Source: Massilibacillus massiliensis
GTDB taxonomy: Bacteria; Bacillota; Negativicutes; FLKF01
Length of the DNA stretch: 64,000 bases
Reading direction: 5' to 3'
NCBI RefSeq assembly: GCF_900086705.1
Contig: NZ_LT575483.1
Location: forward strand, 373,166 to 437,165
In this document: piece by piece, positions 53,507 to 63,240 of the stretch
How positions within the stretch are numbered: position 1 is the first letter of the stretch
Layout: each line of letters starts with the position of its first letter
Made by a program: the position numbers and the translations under genes
The notes under the pieces: model-generated
The model's database searches: none
Told to the model about the DNA's origin: nothing
What the model saw: only the letters and a program-made list of their open reading frames with translations

Positions 53507-53954
53507 TCAATCCAATAATCTCGTCTAGCTTAAGCATAATGACCAAACGATTATTTAAATTTCCTACACCACTGATGAAATTATTTCCACTTGCATTACC
53601 GTCAACTACGGCTTCTGGCGCTTCTATATTGTCTGGTCCAATCGCTAAAACTTCCGTAACTGCATCAACAATCATTCCTACGGAAATGTCATCAACTTTA
53701 ACAATAATAATGCGTGTATCTTCAGAATAAGGCTCTTCAGTTAAGCTTAAACGTTTTTTTAAATCAATTACCGGTAACACACTACCACGCAAATTCATAA
53801 CACCTTTTATAAAACCAGGTGTATAAGGAACACGTGTAATATCAGTTAATTTTTTTATCTCCTGCACATTTAAAATATCCACGCCATATTCTTCACGCGC
53901 TAATTTAAACGCGACCAATTGCACTTCATCATTTGAATATGTTTTTTCAGACAT
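53490..53954 (-). CDS. cheW: Chemotaxis coupling protein CheW
   Basis: CheW links chemoreceptors to the CheA kinase. The 154-aa SH3-like-fold protein has VAFKLAREEYGVDILNVQEI, then YTPGFIKGVMNLRGSVLPVIDLKKRL and IVDAVTEVL, the standard segments. The start ATG follows GAGGGGGG, 20 bases after cheA; cheC overlaps its 3' end. Confidence 0.95.
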   Translation of the reverse strand: MSEKTYSNDEVQLVAFKLAREEYGVDILNVQEIKKLTDITRVPYTPGFIKGVMNLRGSVLPVIDLKKRLSLTEEPYSEDTRIIIVKVDDISVGMIVDAVTEVLAIGPDNIEAPEAVVDGNASGNNFISGVGNLNNRLVIMLKLDEIIGLNGEAK

Positions 53955-53973
53955 AACAGTAATCCCCCCTCAC

Positions 53974-56016
53974 TTATTGCATCAGCGTTCCAACATCTAA
54001 GATTAACGCAACTTGACCATTTCCTAAGATCGTAGCACCCGCAATCACCTTAATCCCAGTTAATAAGTTACCTAATGTTTTGATTACGATCTCTTGTTGC
54101 CCAATCAAATTATCTACAATAATTCCCGCTTTTTGATCTCCCATATGTACAACAACAACAAATAAGTCATTGCTTTCTGTTTCTTCACATTCAGGAACGT
54201 TCAATACATCTGCCAAACGAATAATTGGAATGATTTGACCACGCAGTAAAATCACTTCTTTATTCTGAATTGTTTTAATATCATCCATTGTAATATTAAT
54301 TGTACTGTCGATATTCCCCAAAGGAATTGCATAAATCTCTTCGTGAACCTTCACCAACAACGCTTGAATAATAGCTAAAGTTAAAGGTAACCGAATTTTA
54401 AATTTACTGCCTTCATCGATTTTAGTTTCAACATCAATTAATCCACCAAGTGACTCAATTTTATTTTTTACAACGTCCATTCCAACGCCTCTACCAGATA
54501 CATCGGTAACAACTTCAGCGGTTGAAAATCCAGGTAAAAATACTAATCGTACCGCATCGCTATCATCCATCTTATCTGCATCATCTTGACTGATAAGCCC
54601 CTTTTCAACAGCTTTGCTTTTAATCTTGTTAGGATCAATCCCTTTACCATCATCTTCTACCATAATGATAACGTTATTGCCTTCATGTCGAGCAATTAAC
54701 CCTACTTCCCCAGTTGGATCCTTGCCTTTCGCAATACGTTCATCAGGATGCTCAACACCATGATCAATTGAATTCCGAATTAAATGTACCAACGGATCTC
54801 CAATCTCATCAATTACAGTCCTATCTAATTCAGTTTCTTCCCCTTCAATCGTTAAATTAATCTCTTTATTTAATTCACGAGATAAATCACGTACCATTCT
54901 TGGAAAACGATTAAATACTTGTCCAACAGGAACCATTCTCACCTTCATTACAACCGATTGTAAATCCGTAGTTACTCGGTCCATTTGCTCTATCGTTTCC
55001 ACAAGCTCTGTCAAACGATGCGTAATTCCAATTTGCTCTAAACGTGTCTTGTTGATTACCAGTTCTCCAACTAAGTTTAATAATGAATCTAATTTTTCAA
55101 TATCAACACGTACTGATTGTCCACTCTTTAATTTTTTCTCAATTCCAGCAGTTGCCGTTTTAGGCTTTGCAACAGCAGGTACCGATTCTGCATTTGCTTT
55201 AGAAACAGGCACCGTAGAAGTACCTATATTATCCTGTTTGGATGCTACCTCACCAGAAATTTGAATACTATTAATCTCTACACTTTCAACTTCTGATACT
55301 GCCAATAAGACCTCTTGAACTTTAGAATTCTCATTACTAGTAATAAAAATTATATCGAAACTGTTGTCAAAATTCTCTTGTTCTAAATCTTCTGTCGGCG
55401 GAACAGTTTTAATCACTTCACCAATCTCTTCTAAAGCATTCATAATAATATACGCTCTAGCTGACTTCAACAGACAAGTTTCACTTAATTTAATTTTAAT
55501 TTCAAGTGGCTGTAACCCCGAAGCTTTTGCTTTATTAATCACAGCAATTTCAGTATCATTAAATTCTGTTGAAGATTTCACCGCAACACTACTTGTTTCC
55601 TTTGTAGATCCGCTTTGACTCATTTGTGGAATTGATTCACCTTTAGCGATAGAAACAAGTTTTTTTACGAGTGCAGAAACATCAATTCCGTGCTCCGTTT
55701 CACTTTCAACACTTTCTACCATTTGTTCTAATGTGTCAACACATTTAAAAATTGTATTAACAATATCATCATTCGCCTTTAATTGATTTTTCCTAAGCAA
55801 ATCGAGAACATTTTCCATCTCATGAGTTAACTCAGCTATTTCAGTAAATCCCATAGTAGCTGACATTCCCTTAATTGTGTGTGCACTACGAAAAATTTCA
55901 TTGAGTACAGATGGATCTTCAGGGTTATGCTCCAACTCAAGCAGACAGCTATTCAGCGTTTGCAAATGTTCACGAGACTCTTCTAAAAACATTCCCATAT
56001 ACTGGTTTGTGTCCAT
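53974..56016 (-). CDS. cheA: Chemotaxis histidine kinase CheA
   Basis: CheA is the sensor kinase that phosphorylates CheY and CheB. The 680-aa protein has five regions. The P1 HPt domain has phospho-His46 (FRSAHTIKGMS). A P2-like response-regulator-binding region follows, then a P3 dimerisation domain (~310-360). The P4 ATPase has HLIRNSIDHGVE, VEDDGKGID and GRGVGMDVVKN. A P5 CheW-like domain ends GNGQVALILDVGTLMQ. ATG 56016 has GGGGGAA upstream and starts one base after the cheB stop. Confidence 0.96.
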   Translation of the reverse strand: MDTNQYMGMFLEESREHLQTLNSCLLELEHNPEDPSVLNEIFRSAHTIKGMSATMGFTEIAELTHEMENVLDLLRKNQLKANDDIVNTIFKCVDTLEQMVESVESETEHGIDVSALVKKLVSIAKGESIPQMSQSGSTKETSSVAVKSSTEFNDTEIAVINKAKASGLQPLEIKIKLSETCLLKSARAYIIMNALEEIGEVIKTVPPTEDLEQENFDNSFDIIFITSNENSKVQEVLLAVSEVESVEINSIQISGEVASKQDNIGTSTVPVSKANAESVPAVAKPKTATAGIEKKLKSGQSVRVDIEKLDSLLNLVGELVINKTRLEQIGITHRLTELVETIEQMDRVTTDLQSVVMKVRMVPVGQVFNRFPRMVRDLSRELNKEINLTIEGEETELDRTVIDEIGDPLVHLIRNSIDHGVEHPDERIAKGKDPTGEVGLIARHEGNNVIIMVEDDGKGIDPNKIKSKAVEKGLISQDDADKMDDSDAVRLVFLPGFSTAEVVTDVSGRGVGMDVVKNKIESLGGLIDVETKIDEGSKFKIRLPLTLAIIQALLVKVHEEIYAIPLGNIDSTINITMDDIKTIQNKEVILLRGQIIPIIRLADVLNVPECEETESNDLFVVVVHMGDQKAGIIVDNLIGQQEIVIKTLGNLLTGIKVIAGATILGNGQVALILDVGTLMQ

Positions 56017-56017
56017 T

Positions 56018-57091
56018 CTAAATTCCCCCAATTGTTTTGTGTATCTTACTATTTTTTACTAACTGAACTAACTCTGCTGCAATTGCATCCACCGGTAAAA
56101 TCTTGTCAACTAAACCTAGCTCTGCCACAGCTTTGGGCATCCCGTAAACAACTGCTGTACTCTTATCTTCAGCAATTGAATAACCGCCTGATCGTTTTAT
56201 GTATTGCATTCCTTTTGCTCCATCACTCCCCATACCAGTAAGTACTACTGCTATAACCTTATTACCAAATTTAGCAACAGACTCAAATAATACATCTACG
56301 GCTGGTCGATGGCTTGCAATCGGCGGATTTTGATTGAGTTTTATTACTCGAGCCTCACCCTGACTTTCAATTGTCATGTGATAGTTTCCCGGAGCAATAA
56401 ATACTTTACCTGCTTTTATTATATCATTATTTTCAGCTTCCTTAACATCTAATTTGGATAGCGTATTTAAGCGATCCGCCAAAGATTTCGTAAAGCCAGC
56501 AGGCATATGTTGCACAATTACCACCCCACAAGGCAAATCAAGCGGCAATTGCGTGATAATTTGTTGAAGTGCTTTTGGCCCACCAGTAGATGTCCCAATC
56601 GCAATTAATTTTTCATTATTATAACTTACCATCATTGCTTTATGATCGGATTTTATAAGATTTGAAACCAACTTCGTTCCAGCAAATGGTTTAACAAGGT
56701 TTGCATTCACTGCTGCACGGCATTTTAATAGAATTTCATCCTTAATCTTATCAATACTAGGAAGAGGACCTGATACTTTCTCTATAAAATCCACCGCTCC
56801 TAGCGATAATGCTTTAATTGTCGCATCGGCGCCAGCCTTTGTTAAACTACTAATCATTACAACAGGAATCTTATAATCCTTCATCAAATACTCTAACGTA
56901 GTCAAACCATCCATAACAGGCATATGAATATCCATCGTAACTAAGTCAGGTTTTAATTTTTTTATTTTATCAATTGCCTCTTTTCCATTACTCGCAGTGT
57001 CTAGCACAACAAAATCTGGCTCCTGTGAAAATAAATCAGATAATAACTTTCTCATAAAAACGGAATCATCGGCAATTATAATTTTTATCAT
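56018..57091 (-). CDS. cheB: Chemotaxis methylesterase CheB
   Basis: CheB removes methyl groups from receptor glutamates and can deamidate glutamines. The 357-aa protein has an N-terminal receiver domain with phospho-Asp54 (MDIHMP) and acidic pocket D8/D9. A linker precedes the methylesterase domain, which has the catalytic serine in GTSTGGPKAL, the histidine in QHMPAGFT and the aspartate in TGMGSDGAKG. The ATG at 57091 has GGGGTG upstream; the frame to 57112 would overlap the PilZ gene. No cheR is seen here. Confidence 0.95.
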   Translation of the reverse strand: MIKIIIADDSVFMRKLLSDLFSQEPDFVVLDTASNGKEAIDKIKKLKPDLVTMDIHMPVMDGLTTLEYLMKDYKIPVVMISSLTKAGADATIKALSLGAVDFIEKVSGPLPSIDKIKDEILLKCRAAVNANLVKPFAGTKLVSNLIKSDHKAMMVSYNNEKLIAIGTSTGGPKALQQIITQLPLDLPCGVVIVQHMPAGFTKSLADRLNTLSKLDVKEAENNDIIKAGKVFIAPGNYHMTIESQGEARVIKLNQNPPIASHRPAVDVLFESVAKFGNKVIAVVLTGMGSDGAKGMQYIKRSGGYSIAEDKSTAVVYGMPKAVAELGLVDKILPVDAIAAELVQLVKNSKIHKTIGGI

Positions 57092-57108
57092 ATTTATCAC
57101 CCCACATA

Positions 57109-57777
57109 TCAACGTTGTTTCTGGAGCAATTCCCTTTGGCGTTTAAAAATAAAACGAATTAGCTTTGTTCTTATCGCCTCTGACAAGTCTACAAATTTGG
57201 TACCTATCCAAAAAATCTTATCAGATTTATTTACTTCTATGGCTCTGACAACTTCACAATAAGTTTGCAAGTTCCCAACTTCCGGAAATTGAGCATCTAT
57301 ATAAATTTTTTGTCCTGGTTGAACAATCTGTTTCATAACCAACTGAACACCACCACCACTAACATCTTTAATATAGCAAGAAATTGGCGGTAACAAATTA
57401 TGTTTCTCATCTTCAAGTTGTACCTTTAAAGGCAGAAGAGCATCAACTCTAACAAATTCTCTAAGTTGAACTTTTTCTATGTCCTCCGGCATCTTTATAA
57501 TCCAGACAGGAACAGCTCCGGCTTTTTTATCAATATAAACAGAAGTAAATCGATAAGACGTTTGATTTTTTACAAATCTAACGCAAACATCACTGCCGAA
57601 CATAGGAATAATCGGATATCCTTTTACCATGGGCATTGCTAAAATTAAATTTTGGGAATCATACTCTTCAATTCTACTGGTATATTTATGATTTTCTGTA
57701 TCGGTAGTAACACTTACTTCCACACACTGCCCAATTTCTAAAATTCCACTAGGCAAAAATTTTTGTCTATCCACCAT
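57109..57777 (-). CDS. PilZ-domain protein YcgR-like (c-di-GMP flagellar brake)
   Basis: This 222-aa protein has an N-terminal YcgR_N domain (~1-100) and a C-terminal PilZ domain. Both c-di-GMP contact motifs are present: RxxxR as REFVR, near residue 115, and the D/N-x-S-x-x-G motif as DVSGGG. YcgR-type proteins bind c-di-GMP and slow flagellar rotation. This is likely here because the gene sits between flhG and cheB in the flagellar operon, like the related B. subtilis ypfA product. The start ATG has GGGAG upstream. Confidence 0.88.
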   Translation of the reverse strand: MVDRQKFLPSGILEIGQCVEVSVTTDTENHKYTSRIEEYDSQNLILAMPMVKGYPIIPMFGSDVCVRFVKNQTSYRFTSVYIDKKAGAVPVWIIKMPEDIEKVQLREFVRVDALLPLKVQLEDEKHNLLPPISCYIKDVSGGGVQLVMKQIVQPGQKIYIDAQFPEVGNLQTYCEVVRAIEVNKSDKIFWIGTKFVDLSEAIRTKLIRFIFKRQRELLQKQR

Positions 57778-57808
57778 TCACAAACACTCCCAACACAGAA
57801 AATTAGTA

Positions 57809-58723
57809 TCATCTTAAAAAAGACATAAATTTATTCACAAATCCCTTTAACCCTTTTGCCTTTGCTGAAACTTCCCCATTTGTAAGATTTTTCGCGATAT
57901 GTTTAATGCATTTTGCAGAAACTGTATTTGGATACATTAAAATCAAAGGCACCTGTGCTTTAACAGCACGGATCAAATTCCGATCTTCATAAATTTCTCC
58001 GAAATATATGACTGTTAAATTTAAAAATTTTAAAGCAGTTTTACTTAATTTAGAGACAACTAAGGTCGCTTCTCCTGTCTCATACACACGATTTACAATA
58101 AGCTTTATCTTAGCATGATTTGTACAATTTGAATAAGCCTTCATAATCGCATAAACATCTGTCATCGCCGTGGGTTCTGGTGTCGTCACTAAAATAACCT
58201 CATCGGCAGCCTTCAAAAAATTTAGAACATTATTACCAATTCCAGCCCCTGTATCTAACAAAATAATATCAGCAATATCTTCACAGCGATTTAATTTTCG
58301 CATCAATTTGTCAAATGCACTATATCCCAAATTCGCCAATTGCTCAATTCCAGATCCTCCAGATAGATATTTGACCCCACAAGGTCCATCCACAAGAACA
58401 TCTTCTAAATTTATATCATCTTGTAACAACTTAAGTAAATTATGTTTTGAAGAAGTCCCCAAAACAACATCAACATTCGCCATTCCTAAATCAGCATCAA
58501 TAATTAACACTCTTGTTCCTTGCATAGATAATGCAATTGCTAAATTAACAGTAATATTAGTCTTGCCAACACCACCCTTGCCACTACTAACTGCTATTAT
58601 TCGCGCTTTATGTTCAAGATTCCTATTAGAATGATCAAATTCGATAAATTGTTGTTTTTTAATGACAGATTGCTTCCCATTGACTAACTTTCTTAAACTT
58701 TCTGCTTGATCAATCTCCATCAT
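57809..58723 (-). CDS. flhG: Flagellar number regulator FlhG (MinD-like ATPase)
   Basis: FlhG is a ParA/MinD-type ATPase that acts with FlhF to set flagellum number and position. The 304-aa protein has a basic N-terminal helix, the deviant Walker A SSGKGGVGKT (residues 46-55) and VLIIDADLGMANVDVVLG. LLDTGAGIGNNVLNFL follows. The C-terminus has an amphipathic, membrane-binding-type helix (KGLKGFVNKFMSFLR). The start has GAGGT upstream. It lies 5 bases after flhF. Confidence 0.93.
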   Translation of the reverse strand: MMEIDQAESLRKLVNGKQSVIKKQQFIEFDHSNRNLEHKARIIAVSSGKGGVGKTNITVNLAIALSMQGTRVLIIDADLGMANVDVVLGTSSKHNLLKLLQDDINLEDVLVDGPCGVKYLSGGSGIEQLANLGYSAFDKLMRKLNRCEDIADIILLDTGAGIGNNVLNFLKAADEVILVTTPEPTAMTDVYAIMKAYSNCTNHAKIKLIVNRVYETGEATLVVSKLSKTALKFLNLTVIYFGEIYEDRNLIRAVKAQVPLILMYPNTVSAKCIKHIAKNLTNGEVSAKAKGLKGFVNKFMSFLR

Positions 58724-58728
58724 ACTTT

Positions 58729-60006
58729 TTACCTCAACAATAACTTCGCCAACTCTTTTGAATCCGCTAAAACAATATCATCCGGTACACTTTGCCCATT
58801 TGTAATATAAGAAAGTGTGATTGGATACTGATAAACTAGATTTATAATAGCCCCAACTGTACTTGTTTCATCGACCTTCGTAAATAAAACTTTATCAGGT
58901 TCGCAAACAGAAAACTTTCTAAGAATATCTACAGCATCTTTATATTTCGTTGTTGCACTTAATACCAAATGTTTTTCAATATCTGCATTTACTTCTAATA
59001 AACATTTCAATTCCTCTAATTGGAAATCATTATGCTGACTTCGTCCAGCGGTATCAATCAGAACTAATTGTTTATCACGATGCTTGTCAATAGCAACCTT
59101 TAATTCATCAGGTGAATATACAATCTCAAGCGGTATCCCTATAATATCAGAATACGTTTTCAACTGTTCAACTGCCGAAATCCGATAAGTATCCGCTGTA
59201 ATAAGCGCCACACTACAAGCTTTATCCAAAACAAAATTTGCCGCTATTTTAGCTATTGTCGTAGTTTTCCCCACACCCGTCGCACCAATTAAAGCAACTA
59301 TTTTAGTTCTATCTTCATGAATTTCAATACCCAGAGCAGGCCTCATTGCCTGTTCAAAATAATCGGCCAAAAAATCTGCCGTTTCCGGCATATCTTTATT
59401 ATTTAACACAGCTTCATCAAGAATATTTGTTACAATCTCTTCAGCAATTTTACCATCCACTTCGTTTTCGGTTAGAGCATCAAATAAAGACATCGTTTCA
59501 ACTTTATTTTGAGGTACAGAACTAATAACTTGTTCTAACATTTTTTTCATATGATCTAACTCTTGCTGCAACTGCACGATTTTATCGTCTTTAGATGTTA
59601 TATCATTTTCAAGTGTTTTTTCTTTACTATTGCGTTCAAGATTCTCTACGAAATTCGTCGTTTCTATACTTACATCTGCTGCTTCTTCTTTAACGTTTGT
59701 AATATCGTTATCAGATAATATAGGATTAGCTGGTAGTTGTTGGCTACCAGCATTTGTATATTGCTTTACTATATTTTTAGGAAGTATAACCTCTGGTATA
59801 ACAGGAGACGATTTAGGAACTACAGGCATTTGTGGTTTATCTTCTACTGCAGCAGTTACTTCAATCATCTCTTTTCCCATATAGCCGAAAATTCCGCCTT
59901 TGTGAAATCGTCGTGTATGTAAAATCACTGCATCAATACCAAGTTCACTTTTAACTTGTCCCATTGCTTCTTGCATAGAACTAGCTGTAAATACTTTGAT
60001 CTTCAT
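58729..60006 (-). CDS. flhF: Flagellar biosynthesis GTPase FlhF
   Basis: FlhF is an SRP-type GTPase that places flagella. The 425-aa protein has the family's N-terminal basic region (MKIKVFTASSMQEAMGQVKSELG) and a variable linker (~60-170). The NG domain has the G1 motif GATGVGKTTT at 241-250, DTAGRS and TKVDETSTVG. The ATG abuts the flhA TAA with no gap, so coupled. The variable linker and FlhF-FlhG order are normal. Confidence 0.95.
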   Translation of the reverse strand: MKIKVFTASSMQEAMGQVKSELGIDAVILHTRRFHKGGIFGYMGKEMIEVTAAVEDKPQMPVVPKSSPVIPEVILPKNIVKQYTNAGSQQLPANPILSDNDITNVKEEAADVSIETTNFVENLERNSKEKTLENDITSKDDKIVQLQQELDHMKKMLEQVISSVPQNKVETMSLFDALTENEVDGKIAEEIVTNILDEAVLNNKDMPETADFLADYFEQAMRPALGIEIHEDRTKIVALIGATGVGKTTTIAKIAANFVLDKACSVALITADTYRISAVEQLKTYSDIIGIPLEIVYSPDELKVAIDKHRDKQLVLIDTAGRSQHNDFQLEELKCLLEVNADIEKHLVLSATTKYKDAVDILRKFSVCEPDKVLFTKVDETSTVGAIINLVYQYPITLSYITNGQSVPDDIVLADSKELAKLLLR

Positions 60007-62070
60007 TTATATTTTCACCACCCCTAAAACTTGAATTTCAACATCAGGCTGAATTTCTGCATGCGATAATACAACAAGTCCAGGAACTGAACGTTCAATG
60101 AGTTTGCGAAAATAAAGGCGAACGGCTGGACTTGTAAGCACAATTGGCTGATATCCAAGATTCGTTAACTTAGGCAATTCCTCATTTATGCTATGAAGTA
60201 ACAACTGCATATGATTCGGCTCTAAGCTCACATAGGAACCACGATCATTCCGCTGTACAGCTGAAGATATAATGTTTTCTGCAGCAGGATCTAAAGTAAC
60301 AACTGGCAGAATATTATTTTGCACGTTTTGCTTTGTTATTTGCCTAGATAATGCATGTCGTACATATTCAGTCAATATTTCCGTATCCTTAGTCATCTTA
60401 GCATAGTCAGCTAAAACTTCTAAAATTGTAACCATATCACGAATCGAAATTCGTTCTCTCAATAAATTAGCTAATACTTTCTGAACATCACCAATCGACA
60501 TTAAATCCGGAATCAATTCCTCCACAACAGATGCATTATTTTGCTTGATACTATCTACTAAATTTTGCGTCTCTTGACGTCCCAAAATCTCCGAAGCATG
60601 TGCCTTAATGACTTCTGTGATATGTGTAGCTAATACCGATACTGCATCAACAACTGTATAACCATTTAACTCGGCTTGTTCTCTTTCTGCTTCTGGAATC
60701 CAAAGTGCAGGTAAACCAAAAGCAGGCTCTATTGTATCAATCCCTGTAATTTCTTCAAGCACGGTTCCTGAATTCATCGCTAAATAATGATCTAATAATA
60801 ATTCGCCTTTTGCGATCTCAATTCCTTTTAACTTTACACTATAGGCATTGGGTTTTATTTGTATATTATCACGAATACGTATTGTTGGAACAACAAGCCC
60901 CATCTCTAGTGCACATTGCCGACGTATCATAACGATACGTTCTAATAAATCTCCGCCCTGCCCTTTATCCACCAAAGGAATCAAACTATAGCCAATTTCA
61001 AGTTCCATTGGATCGACTTGTAATAATGAAATAATATTTTCAGGTTTTCTAATTTCTTCTTTTTCCTTCTCTTCTTGTTGCTCCATGCTATTTTCAACAG
61101 ATGCATTGGCATTTTTTCTTAAATTATAGGCAATCATAAATGTAATTGCTGCCAATACCGTAAAAGGAAGCCCCGGCAAACCAGGAACCATCGCAAGTGC
61201 ACATAAAACACCCGATGCAATAAAAAATACCCGCGGATTATTAAATAGTTGTGTAGTCAAGTCTTGGCCTAAATTATTATCTGATGCAGCTCTCGTTACC
61301 ACAATACCGGTTGCAGTCGAAACTAACAATGCCGGGATTTGATTTACTAAACCTTCACCAACTGTCAACAACGTATACGTGGATAAAGCATGGGCGACAT
61401 CCAAATTACGCTGCACCATGCCAATCACAAATCCACCTAAAATGTTTATAATGATGATGATAATTGCAGCAATCGCATCTCCCTTTACAAACTTACTCGC
61501 ACCATCCATTGCGCCATAGAAATCGGCTTCATTTTGTATTTTCATACGTCTTTTCCGAGCTTCAGCATCAGAAATTGCACCAGAATTCAGATCCGCATCT
61601 ATACTCATCTGTTTTCCGGGCATCGCGTCCAAAGTAAAACGTGCTGCAACCTCAGCAACACGTTCCGATCCTTTTGTAATAACAATAAATTGAATAATAA
61701 TTAAAATAACGAACACAATAAAACCAACAACCGCGTTACCACCAACAACGAAGTTACCAAAAGACATGATGACTTCTCCCGCATAACCTTGTAACAAAAT
61801 TAACCGTGTAGAGGATACATTCAAAGCCAAACGAAATAAAGTGGTAATTAACAACAAGGACGGGAAAACCGAGAACTCTAGCGGTTCTGTATTATAAATC
61901 GCTACCATAACAATGACTAATGATAATGTAATATTTACACATAATAATAGGTCTAATAATAAGGTAGGCAATGGAATAATCATCATAATAACAATTGTTA
62001 TAATTGCAACAGCTATGATAATATCGCTATACTTTTTTATAAAACCAGTAGAAGATGTTTGCGTAGACAA
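60007..62070 (-). CDS. flhA: Flagellar export-gate protein FlhA
   Basis: FlhA forms the nonameric export gate. The 687-aa protein has about eight N-terminal transmembrane segments (to ~330) and a conserved cytoplasmic loop with RVAEVAARFTLDAMPGKQMSIDADLNSG. The large C-terminal cytoplasmic domain is present, containing QNLVDSIKQNNASVVEELIPD and a final VPGLVVLSHAEIQPDVEIQ segment. The start is TTG at 62068-62070 with a GGGGCG site upstream. It lies between flhB and flhF as in Bacillus. Confidence 0.96.
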   Translation of the reverse strand: MSTQTSSTGFIKKYSDIIIAVAIITIVIMMIIPLPTLLLDLLLCVNITLSLVIVMVAIYNTEPLEFSVFPSLLLITTLFRLALNVSSTRLILLQGYAGEVIMSFGNFVVGGNAVVGFIVFVILIIIQFIVITKGSERVAEVAARFTLDAMPGKQMSIDADLNSGAISDAEARKRRMKIQNEADFYGAMDGASKFVKGDAIAAIIIIIINILGGFVIGMVQRNLDVAHALSTYTLLTVGEGLVNQIPALLVSTATGIVVTRAASDNNLGQDLTTQLFNNPRVFFIASGVLCALAMVPGLPGLPFTVLAAITFMIAYNLRKNANASVENSMEQQEEKEKEEIRKPENIISLLQVDPMELEIGYSLIPLVDKGQGGDLLERIVMIRRQCALEMGLVVPTIRIRDNIQIKPNAYSVKLKGIEIAKGELLLDHYLAMNSGTVLEEITGIDTIEPAFGLPALWIPEAEREQAELNGYTVVDAVSVLATHITEVIKAHASEILGRQETQNLVDSIKQNNASVVEELIPDLMSIGDVQKVLANLLRERISIRDMVTILEVLADYAKMTKDTEILTEYVRHALSRQITKQNVQNNILPVVTLDPAAENIISSAVQRNDRGSYVSLEPNHMQLLLHSINEELPKLTNLGYQPIVLTSPAVRLYFRKLIERSVPGLVVLSHAEIQPDVEIQVLGVVKI

Positions 62071-62100
62071 AATTTTTCGCCCCTTATTACATATTGTTTA

Positions 62101-63240
62101 TTATGACAATTTCTTTTTAAGCCTATAAACATAGGCCAGCACTTCCGCAACAGACTTATATAATTCATGTGGGACCACGTCACCAACTTCTGTAGTCGCA
62201 TACAAAGCCCGTGCAAGTGGTTTATTTTCAACAATGGCAACCTTAGCTTCTTTTGCAATGGATTTGATTCTTTGTGCAATCAAATCTTGCCCTTTTGCAA
62301 CAATCACTGGTGCCATCATACCTTTTTCATACTTTAAAGCAACCGCAAAATGTGTTGGATTTGTAATAATAACATCTGCTTTTGGCACTTCTTGCATCAT
62401 CCGCTGCATCGCAATTGCTCTTTGCTTTTGCTTAATCTTAGCCTTAAGCTGTGGATTTCCCTCCGACTGCTTTGCTTCATCTTTAATGTCTTGTTTACTC
62501 ATTTTAATACTTTCATTGTGCTGCCATTTTTGGTATAAATAATCCAAAACTGCAAGCACCAGCAAAACTTCGCATATCTGAAAAGCTAAGCTAAACAACA
62601 TAGTAGAAACCATACGTAAAGCTTCATAAATATCTACGTAGACCAATTTAGGCAAATGCACAATTTCTTTTTTTAAAAATCCAACAATAAAATAACCAAT
62701 AATTAAAATCTTAAAAATAGATTTCAGTAATTCAACTAACGAACGTTTTGAAAACATACGTTGCATACCGGAAATAGGATTCAACTTACTCAAACTTGGC
62801 ATAATTGGTTCAAAGGTAAAATTAATTCCAACTTGAAATAAATTCACAATTAACGAAACGACTAAAATTGATAACATAATTGGCAACGCAGTTTTCATTA
62901 ATAAAATAACAACATCAAAAAAGATATTCATCACAACTTCTGTCGTAATATTCTCAGGTATATTAGAGAAAACAAAAATCATATAATATGCTATTTGGTC
63001 GTAAATATAGCTGCCTAAAATTTTAAGTGAAAAAAACGCCATCAATAAAATAAATGTAGAATTTATCTCTTGACTTTTACCAACTTGTCCTTTTTTCTTT
63101 GCGTCCGCTTTCTTTTTCGGTGTTGCTTCTTCTGTTTTTTCGCCATTAAATAGCTGCAAGTCAAAATCAAAATACCGATTTGCTTTATCTTGACTTTGAG
63201 ATTTATCCCATCGCCCGTAATATAATATAAATATTTCCAT
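62101..63240 (-). CDS. flhB: Flagellar export protein FlhB
   Basis: FlhB controls substrate switching from hook to filament export. The protein has about four transmembrane segments and the autocleavage site NPTH (TNPTHFAVALKYE) in its cytoplasmic domain. It also has the LQLFNGEKTEEATPKKKADAKKKGQV start typical of the family. The start codon is uncertain. The Bacillus-like N-terminus has no ATG, GTG or TTG directly in front. The frame continues open through ATGs at 63240, 63249 and upstream, overlapping the end of fliR, with no clear ribosome-binding site. I give the 63240 ATG as a cautious choice. Confidence 0.9.
   Translation of the reverse strand: MEIFILYYGRWDKSQSQDKANRYFDFDLQLFNGEKTEEATPKKKADAKKKGQVGKSQEINSTFILLMAFFSLKILGSYIYDQIAYYMIFVFSNIPENITTEVVMNIFFDVVILLMKTALPIMLSILVVSLIVNLFQVGINFTFEPIMPSLSKLNPISGMQRMFSKRSLVELLKSIFKILIIGYFIVGFLKKEIVHLPKLVYVDIYEALRMVSTMLFSLAFQICEVLLVLAVLDYLYQKWQHNESIKMSKQDIKDEAKQSEGNPQLKAKIKQKQRAIAMQRMMQEVPKADVIITNPTHFAVALKYEKGMMAPVIVAKGQDLIAQRIKSIAKEAKVAIVENKPLARALYATTEVGDVVPHELYKSVAEVLAYVYRLKKKLS

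Noticed and set aside
58170-58634. 154-aa plus-strand open frame opposite flhG
   Set aside because: It is antisense to the well-supported flhG and contains a mirror of its P-loop region; no promoter or start signal was found.
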